Assembly: GCA_021816565.1 (NCBI GenBank)
Contig: JAKAXN010000273.1
Span: 1 to 6,305 of the forward strand
Source: Actinomycetes bacterium
Lineage (GTDB): Bacteria > Actinomycetota > Acidimicrobiia > Acidimicrobiales > Palsa-688
Direction of reading: 5' to 3'
DNA: 6,305 nucleotides
The notes beneath the pieces are model-generated. The model searched no databases. It was not told where the DNA came from and saw nothing but the letters and a program-made list of their open reading frames with translations. Positions 1 through 4,745 of the stretch are shown here, one piece after another. Made by a program: the position numbers and the translations under genes. Position 1 is the first letter of the stretch. Every line of letters begins with the position of its first letter.

Positions 1-1
1 G

Positions 2-1183
2 GTACCCGACGACCGGAAGTACCAGATCGTGTTCAAGTGGCCCGACACCAACATCCGCAAGTACACCCGGGCCATCGTCAACGCCGACGAGATGGCCCTG
101 TTCGTCAACACCGGCCAGGTGGTGGCGACCATGGGCCCGGGCCGCCACCGCATCGACGCCGAGGAGATGCCCGGGCTCGGCGCGCTGATCGACTTCGCCA
201 CCGGGGGCAACGCCTACAAGGCGGAGCTGTACTTCGTCGGCACCCGGGAGTACCCGGGCAACACCTTCGGGGGCCGCATCGACGACGTGCAGGACCCCCA
301 GACCGGGATGATCGTCACGCTGCGGGTCTACGGCGACTACTCGATGAAGGTCAAGGACCCGGTGGCGCTGATCACCAACCTGGTCGGCACCGTCAACGTG
401 GCCGACAACGAGGCGGTCACCGGCTGGATGAGCGACCAGCTACTCAAGGTGATGCGCACCCACATGACGGTCCAGATCGTGCGCAACGGCTGGCCCATCC
501 TGGGGTTGTCGGCCTACACCCCCGACATCGAGAAGGAGGTGGTGGCCGCCGGCAACGAGCAGCTCGCCTCATACGGGGTCGAGATCATCCGCATGGGGAA
601 CTTCGACGTCAACCTCTCCCCCGAGGACGAGGCCCAGCTGAAGACCCTGGCCAAGGACACGGCGTACTCCCGGCTGGCCGGCGGCTTCCAGCAGTACGCC
701 CAGGGGGAGATGGCCCTCGGCGCCGGCCAGGGCATGGCCAAGGGTGGCGGGGCCACCGGTGGGGCGTTCCTGGCCGCCGGGCTCGGTCTCGGGGGGCAGG
801 CCGCGGCCCCGGCCGGGTCCGGTCCGCAGCCGCCGGCCGGCCCCGGGTTCGCCGGTGGCGGCCCCGGCTACGCCGCCCAGTCGCAGGTGACGGCCGCCGT
901 CAAGTGCCCCGGTTGCTCCGCCGACAACCCGCCCGGAGCCCGGTTCTGCTCCTCGTGCGGGGCCTCCCTGGTCCCGGCCTCGGTCAAGTGCCCGAGCTGC
1001 GCGGCCGACAACCCTCCGGGCGCCCGATTCTGCTCCTCGTGCGGCACCGCCCTGGCCGCCCCTGCGGCCCACTGCTCCCAGTGCGGGACGGAGCTGGCCC
1101 CCGGCGCCCGGTTCTGCCCGTCGTGCGGCACCGGGGCCGACGGCGCCGGCGGCGGCTCCGCTCCGGAGGGTGGCCAGGCGTGA
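2..1183 (+). CDS. YdjI-like SPFH-domain protein with three C-terminal zinc ribbons (5' end outside window)
   Basis: A membrane-associated scaffold-type protein of the bacterial YdjI/'virion core protein' SPFH family; no enzymatic activity is expected. The reading frame is open to the left edge. The nine residues before the GTG at base 29 (VPDDRKYQI) fit the family, so that GTG is probably internal and a short N-terminus is missing. Counting 393 visible residues, an SPFH domain spans about 10-210 (motifs YQIVFKWPDTNIRKYT, ALFVNTGQV, MGPGRHRI, NFDVNLSPEDE). A helical Gly/Ala tail follows (about 211-260), then a Gly/Pro-rich linker to about 298. Three CxxC-x10-CxxC zinc ribbons lie at 302-319, 330-347 and 358-375. 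Bacillus YdjI has a comparable SPFH plus zinc-ribbon layout and works with PspA at the membrane; a similar stress role here is inference. The Tim44-like gene follows after 19 bases, suggesting an operon. Family assignment is strong; the exact role is unknown. Confidence 0.88.
   Translation, partial: VPDDRKYQIVFKWPDTNIRKYTRAIVNADEMALFVNTGQVVATMGPGRHRIDAEEMPGLGALIDFATGGNAYKAELYFVGTREYPGNTFGGRIDDVQDPQTGMIVTLRVYGDYSMKVKDPVALITNLVGTVNVADNEAVTGWMSDQLLKVMRTHMTVQIVRNGWPILGLSAYTPDIEKEVVAAGNEQLASYGVEIIRMGNFDVNLSPEDEAQLKTLAKDTAYSRLAGGFQQYAQGEMALGAGQGMAKGGGATGGAFLAAGLGLGGQAAAPAGSGPQPPAGPGFAGGGPGYAAQSQVTAAVKCPGCSADNPPGARFCSSCGASLVPASVKCPSCAADNPPGARFCSSCGTALAAPAAHCSQCGTELAPGARFCPSCGTGADGAGGGSAPEGGQA
902..1132 (+). 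repeat. Three tandem zinc-ribbon coding units, period 84 bp
   Basis: The first cysteines of the three ribbons are exactly 28 codons apart, with units beginning near 902, 986 and 1070. Each encodes CxxC, ten residues, then CxxC. Units 1 and 2 agree at about 50 of 60 aligned bases by hand count, and most differing codons are synonymous. They share ADNPPGARFCSSCG. Unit 3 keeps the spacing and GARFC.SCG but differs elsewhere. This indicates internal duplication followed by purifying selection on the zinc-binding fold. Confidence 0.85.
1165..1170 (+). promoter_or_regulatory. Possible ribosome binding site GGAGGG at the SPFH/Tim44-like junction
   Basis: GGAGGG lies inside the end of the SPFH gene. 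It is nine bases before a GTG at 1180 that overlaps the SPFH stop (GTGA). That GTG is out of frame with the Tim44-like gene and encodes only eight codons before the TGA at 1204-1206, which itself overlaps ATG 1203. The site could drive translation of the Tim44-like gene indirectly by coupling; otherwise it is incidental. A run of six G at 1189-1194 is the only Shine-Dalgarno-like stretch close to ATG 1203. Confidence 0.35.
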
Positions 1184-1202
1184 GCGACGGGGGGCCGCCC
1201 CG

Positions 1203-2165
1203 ATGATGCCCGAACTCGCCGGCCTGGTCGCCCGGGCCGGCGGGGGTCACAGCTTCGGCGGCGGAGGTATCGGTCGGAGCAGCGGCGGCGGGGGTGGCTT
1301 CGGTGGAGGCGGCGGCGGGGGCTTCTTCTTCTTCGGGGGCGGCGGCTCCGGCGGCGGGGGCGGTATCGGCGGGGTAGTGGTCCTGATAATCGTGATCCTG
1401 GTGGTGCTAACCATGTTCAGCGTGTTCCGGCGCCGCCGCCGGCCCTCCGGCGGCTGGGAGATGAGCGACAGCGTGGGCGCCCCACCCTCTCCGGGGACCG
1501 GCGAATGGTCCCATTCCGACCAGCCGGCGATCAGCACGGTGCGGGGGGACCTCTTCCCCGGGAGCGAACCACCGCCCAGCACCGGGCCCGAAGGTTCCGA
1601 GGCCGGTCTGGCGGCCATCTCCGGTCGCGATCCCGGGTTCAACCGGGAGGTCTTCCTCGAGCAGGTGCAGCGGACGTTCTTCGTGGTCCAGGAGGCCTGG
1701 ACCCAACGCAAGCCGGAGATGAGCCGCCAGGTGATGGCCGACGGTCTGTGGCAGCAGCACCGGGTGCAGATCCAGGGCTACATAGATGGTCACAAGCGCA
1801 ACGTCCTCGAGGATCTCTCCGTCGGCAGCCTCACGGTCATCGCCGCCCACACCGACGCCAACTACGACACCGTCACCGTGAGGGTGCTGGCTGCCTGCGC
1901 CGACTACGACATCGACGACCGCTCGGAGAAGGTGGTACGGGGGGACCGCCGGGTGGAGCAGTGGATGGAGGACTGGACCTTCCAGCGGTCGTCGGCGGCC
2001 CAGACGCCGGCTGCCGGGGGGACCATGACCCAGAAGTGCCCCAACTGCGGGGCGCCGCTCGACCTGGACCTGTCCGGGGAGTGCCGCTACTGCAAGGCCC
2101 CGGTCAGCTCCGGCGCCTACGACTGGGTGCTGGCCCGGATCTCCCAGGTGCCGCGGGCCTACTAG
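1203..2165 (+). CDS. Tim44-like domain membrane protein with Gly-rich N-terminus and C-terminal zinc ribbon
   Basis: A single-pass membrane protein of unknown function. From ATG 1203 (320 residues) it has a Gly-rich segment at about 14-57 containing four consecutive Phe. A transmembrane helix at about 58-75 (VVVLIIVILVVLTMF) is followed by five Arg, so the C-terminal part should be cytoplasmic. A Pro/Ser-rich linker leads to a Tim44-like domain at about 142-262 (DPGFNREVFLEQVQ, QEAWTQRKPEM, RNVLEDLSVGSLTV, WMEDWTFQR). A zinc ribbon ends the protein (CPNC, then CRYC, about 279-297). Mitochondrial Tim44 tethers a chaperone to the import channel; bacterial Tim44-like proteins are poorly characterised, so membrane tethering is inference. 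The start is uncertain: an in-frame GTG at 1170 would add 11 residues and overlap the SPFH gene, but it has no well-spaced ribosome site, and ATG 1206 is adjacent. The last four bases overlap the converging hydrolase gene. Confidence 0.85.
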   Translation: MMPELAGLVARAGGGHSFGGGGIGRSSGGGGGFGGGGGGGFFFFGGGGSGGGGGIGGVVVLIIVILVVLTMFSVFRRRRRPSGGWEMSDSVGAPPSPGTGEWSHSDQPAISTVRGDLFPGSEPPPSTGPEGSEAGLAAISGRDPGFNREVFLEQVQRTFFVVQEAWTQRKPEMSRQVMADGLWQQHRVQIQGYIDGHKRNVLEDLSVGSLTVIAAHTDANYDTVTVRVLAACADYDIDDRSEKVVRGDRRVEQWMEDWTFQRSSAAQTPAAGGTMTQKCPNCGAPLDLDLSGECRYCKAPVSSGAYDWVLARISQVPRAY

Positions 2166-3907
2166 CTCCTGCGGGCGGCCGCCGAGACCTTGGCCGCGGC
2201 GGCCCGGGTCGGGGTCGAACCGGTGGCTGGCTTGGCCCCCGGGAGGGGGGCCAGTTCCGGTCCCTGGGCGGCCGGCGACTTGGCCGCGACCAGCCCGGCG
2301 GCGATCTGGCGTTGGGGTATGAGCCAGCTCAGCATCTGGTGGTAGACGGTCATGATGGAGATGCCGTAGACGGTGCTCGACGCCCAGACCCCGGCCAGCT
2401 GCGTCCAGGTCTGGCAGCACCCGCCCGGACCTCCCGCCCCGATGACGTTCGGGAGGCCTTTGGGGAGGCCCTTGCTGCTGGCGTACTCGTAGAGCAGCTC
2501 CAGCTGGGCACCCACCCCGGTGCTGGCGTCGGGGAAGCTCCATCCGTGGGCGCAGGTGTCGCAGGCCCCGATACCGGCGAAGTTGTTGTCCTTGGCCGTG
2601 AGCTGCCCGCCGGCGGGGAAGGAGAAGAAGCCCGTCTCTACCACCGACTGGGCGAACGCCACGTCGTAGCGGACTCCGGTCTTCTGACCCCAGTCCTGGT
2701 AGTCCTGGGCCAGCTGGGCGATGGGTACGGTGGCGTTAGCCTGGCGGCCGGTGCTGGCGAACCAGGCGGCCAGGTCCGACCCGGTCAGCGCCGCAGGCCC
2801 CAGGATGGCCGGTGAGGTCGGGCCCGAACCGGCCCGGTTCGTGGCCGCCGCCTCTATGGCCTGCCTGGTGCCGGTCGCCGCCTGACCGGCCGCCGGCGGC
2901 CCCGACGGTGTCAGCGACGCCAGGTTGGGAAGCGCAGTAGCCGCCGCCGCTCCCGGGGTGACGGCCGCTGTGGTCACCTGTTTGAGGGTCTGCTGGGCGC
3001 TGAGGAGGGCCCCTTCCGCCGCCCCGACGCCGGCCTGGGCCTTCTTGTAGGCCGCGGTGGCGGCTGCCACCGTCCGGCCCGCGTCGGCCACATAGGCCTT
3101 CGCCTGGTCATAGTTGCGCCGGGCCCGCTCGCCCACCAGGACCAGCATCTCCTTGGCGTCGAGCGCCTCGACCCCGGTCAGCCCGCCCGGGGTGCTGACC
3201 GTGCCGGGACCGGCGGTGCCGTTGCCGTTCGGTGGGGCGCCCGAGCCGGGGGTGGTGTAGCCCACGCCGATGTAGGCGGCCAGGGCCATGGACCGCAGCT
3301 TGGCGTCGGCCAGGGTCTTGGCGTCACCGGCCCGGGCCTGGGTCGCCTGGGCCGAGTCGAGGGCCTGGCGGGCCGACTGCAGGGTGGCGCCGGCGGCAGT
3401 CACCTGGGCCTGGGCATCAGCGACGAGCGCCTGGGCCGGCTTGTAATCGTCGATGGCGTTCAGCTGGGCCAGATCGGAGTCCACCTGGGTGAGGATGGGT
3501 CCGGGGTCGGGGGGCGGAGCCGCTGGGGCTCCCGGTGCGGCTGTCGTGGTGGGCGGGCCGCCGGTGGGCACCGCCGGCACCTTCCCGCCGGGGGTGGTGG
3601 ACGCCGAGGGGGCCACCCGGGTGGTGGTAGGCCCCTTGGCCGGAGCAGTGGTGGTGGGCGCTGCGGTGGTGGGCGGCGCCGTGGATGGAGGCGTCCTGGC
3701 CGGCGGGGCGGTGGTGGTCGTGGTGGAGGGCAGGGGGAGCAGCGCCGTGGTTGTCGGGGTGGTCGAGGAGGTGGTCTGGGCCGCGACCGGTCCCGCCCCC
3801 ACCAGGGCCGCCCAGGTGGAGCTGAGGGCGAGCGCGCACAGCGCGGCAGCCGCCCGGCGAGCAGAAGGCACTACCAACAGCAACCCTTGAGTTTTCGACG
3901 ATCGCAC
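2162..3907 (-). CDS. Secreted coiled-coil cell-wall hydrolase with C-terminal glucosaminidase domain
   Basis: Probable exported peptidoglycan hydrolase cleaving N-acetylglucosaminyl bonds. From GTG 3907 (581 residues) it has a signal peptide at about 1-43 with a twin-Arg-free basic N-region, an Ala/Leu core and a VAA|Q cleavage site. A Pro/Thr-rich wall-spanning linker covers 44-138. Two Ala/Gln-rich helical coiled-coil segments lie at about 138-218 and 243-316, split by a Gly/Pro linker. After a second Ala/Gly linker comes the glucosaminidase domain at about 377-531. Its likely catalytic Glu424 is in FAQSVVETGFF, followed by NNFAGIGACDTC, GWSFPDASTGVGAQLELL and GGCCQTWTQLAGVWAS. Four Cys could form disulfides outside the cell. 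The start was chosen because GGAAGG lies seven bases upstream; TTG 3934 and GTG 3871 are alternatives. The paired coiled coils resemble regulatory segments of other actinobacterial wall hydrolases (inference). Substrate bond is not proven. Confidence 0.85.
   Translation of the reverse strand: MRSSKTQGLLLVVPSARRAAAALCALALSSTWAALVGAGPVAAQTTSSTTPTTTALLPLPSTTTTTAPPARTPPSTAPPTTAAPTTTAPAKGPTTTRVAPSASTTPGGKVPAVPTGGPPTTTAAPGAPAAPPPDPGPILTQVDSDLAQLNAIDDYKPAQALVADAQAQVTAAGATLQSARQALDSAQATQARAGDAKTLADAKLRSMALAAYIGVGYTTPGSGAPPNGNGTAGPGTVSTPGGLTGVEALDAKEMLVLVGERARRNYDQAKAYVADAGRTVAAATAAYKKAQAGVGAAEGALLSAQQTLKQVTTAAVTPGAAAATALPNLASLTPSGPPAAGQAATGTRQAIEAAATNRAGSGPTSPAILGPAALTGSDLAAWFASTGRQANATVPIAQLAQDYQDWGQKTGVRYDVAFAQSVVETGFFSFPAGGQLTAKDNNFAGIGACDTCAHGWSFPDASTGVGAQLELLYEYASSKGLPKGLPNVIGAGGPGGCCQTWTQLAGVWASSTVYGISIMTVYHQMLSWLIPQRQIAAGLVAAKSPAAQGPELAPLPGAKPATGSTPTRAAAAKVSAAARRS
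3494..3778 (-). repeat. Low-complexity Pro/Thr/Ala-rich linker coding region of the hydrolase
   Basis: About 95 codons rich in Thr, Pro and Ala follow the signal peptide, with runs such as TTTTT and PPTTAAPTTTAP. This is typical of an extended, possibly O-glycosylated spacer in secreted actinobacterial proteins. The G-rich complement produces a long spurious open frame on the plus strand. Slippage-prone simple sequence makes length variation between strains likely. Confidence 0.7.
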
Positions 3908-4027
3908 GGGGAGACCTTCCGCCCGTTCCACCAACGCGGCTCCTGGGCCAAAGGTACCAGAGGCCCCGTTGGGGGCATTGGAGTGATTGGCCGGCTGGGC
4001 GAGCTCCGCTGGTTCGGGCGCCCCCGC
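3908..4027. other. Intergenic gap between cysH and the glucosaminidase gene
   Basis: These 120 bases hold the hydrolase ribosome binding site and presumably its promoter, though no convincing -35/-10 pair is visible. Short inverted repeats exist (GCCCC at 3963-3967 with GGGGC at 3972-3976; GGGCC at 3945-3949 with GGCCC at 3962-3966). Neither is followed by a T-run in either direction, so no terminator is called. Read-through from cysH into the hydrolase is possible. Confidence 0.5.
3915..3920 (-). promoter_or_regulatory. Ribosome binding site GGAAGG of the glucosaminidase gene
   Basis: On the minus strand GGAAGG is followed by seven bases and GTG 3907. This spacing favours GTG 3907 over the upstream in-frame TTG 3934 and GTG 3931. 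With this start the signal peptide has a short basic N-region. Confidence 0.6.
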
Positions 4028-4723
4028 TCAGAGGTGGAGGCCGCACTCCGTCTTGTCGGTGCCCGACCACCGGCCGGAGCGGGGATCGGATCCCTCGGAG
4101 ACCGGCCTGGTGCAGGGTTGGCAGCCGATCGAGGGATACCCCCGGCCCAGCAGCGGGTTGACCGGGATGTCGTGATCGGCGATGTAGCCACTTACGTCTT
4201 GATCGGTCCAAGTGGCGATCGGGTTGACCTTCACCAGGCCCCTCAGGTCGCGGGCCACTATCGGAGCCTTGGCCCGGGTGGGAGCCTCCGCCCGCCGCAG
4301 CCCGCTCATCCAGGCCAGCTTGCCCAGCAGGGCCCGGTCCATCTGCTCCACCTTGGCGGCCGAGCAGCAGTTCGCCGGGTCCGACCTCCACAGCTCCACC
4401 GGCTGGGGAGCCACCGTCAGCACCCGCAGGTTCAGCCCGTAGCGGCGCCGGACCCGCTCCACCGTCTCCAGCGTCTCGGGGAAGTGGTAGCCGGTGTCGA
4501 TGAAGACCACCTCGATGGACGGCTCCACCGCCACCGCCAGGTCTATGAGGACGGCGTCGGTCATCGAGGCGGCCAGGCACATGAACGGGTGGAACTGCTC
4601 CACCGCCCACTCGATGACCGCACCGGCCGGGGCGGTCTCGAATCGACGGTTCACCTCGGCCAACCGGGCGTCGGACAGGTCGGGGGAGTGGAGGAGCGTT
4701 GCGGCTTCGAGCAGCGAGGTCAC
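4028..4723 (-). CDS. cysH: Iron-sulfur adenylylsulfate (APS) reductase
   Basis: Cytoplasmic enzyme of assimilatory sulfate reduction that converts adenylylsulfate to sulfite and AMP using thioredoxin or a similar thiol donor. The 231-residue length is typical of the bacterial CysH family. An adenine-nucleotide alpha-hydrolase-type fold is visible: ASMTDAVLIDLAV at about 52-64, FIDTGYHFPET at 74-84, GLRRAEAPTR at 141-150, KVNPIATWTDQDV at 165-177. Cys119-Cys120 and Cys201-x2-Cys204 are the expected [4Fe-4S] ligands, which separates APS reductases from cluster-free PAPS reductases. The C-terminal ECGLHL holds the catalytic Cys227. Lys124 after the Cys pair is kept, but the usual Arg and Pro-Leu of the CCxxRKxxPL motif are Ala and Gln-Met. 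GTG 4723 is supported by AAAGGAG eight bases upstream. It follows the reductase gene after 22 bases, so both are probably one operon. Confidence 0.95.
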   Translation of the reverse strand: MTSLLEAATLLHSPDLSDARLAEVNRRFETAPAGAVIEWAVEQFHPFMCLAASMTDAVLIDLAVAVEPSIEVVFIDTGYHFPETLETVERVRRRYGLNLRVLTVAPQPVELWRSDPANCCSAAKVEQMDRALLGKLAWMSGLRRAEAPTRAKAPIVARDLRGLVKVNPIATWTDQDVSGYIADHDIPVNPLLGRGYPSIGCQPCTRPVSEGSDPRSGRWSGTDKTECGLHL

Positions 4724-4731
4724 GCCACTTT

Positions 4732-4738
4732 CTCCTTT
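4732..4738 (-). promoter_or_regulatory. Strong ribosome binding site AAAGGAG of cysH
   Basis: On the minus strand AAAGGAG lies eight bases before GTG 4723, within the 22-base gap after the reductase stop codon. It fixes the cysH start and implies independent ribosome loading on a shared transcript. Confidence 0.8.
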
Positions 4739-4745
4739 CTGCCGG

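Noticed and set aside
1..6. GGTACC at the window start, also at 3953 and 6221, as a repeat or site of interest
   Set aside because: A six-base palindrome occurring three times in 6.3 kb with unrelated flanks has no supportable meaning.
29..1183. GTG 29 as the true start of the SPFH gene
   Set aside because: The frame stays open to the left edge, the preceding residues fit the family, and there is no ribosome site before it.
1407..2543. Long minus-strand open frame of 378 codons opposite the Tim44-like gene
   Set aside because: It spans the junction of two well-supported genes, its translation is Arg/Gly/Pro-rich with no recognisable domain, and such shadows are expected at this GC content.
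1505..2815. Plus-strand open frame of 436 codons across the convergent junction
   Set aside because: Low-complexity Gly/Arg/Ala translation, no family resemblance, and it conflicts with both the Tim44-like and glucosaminidase genes.
3963..3976. Hairpin GCCCC-GTTG-GGGGC as a terminator after cysH
   Set aside because: Only a 5-bp stem, with no T-run on either strand; likely chance at this GC content.
3417..4610. Minus-strand frame of 397 codons overlapping cysH and the hydrolase in another frame
   Set aside because: Out of frame with both real genes and His/Pro/Gly-rich without domain signatures.
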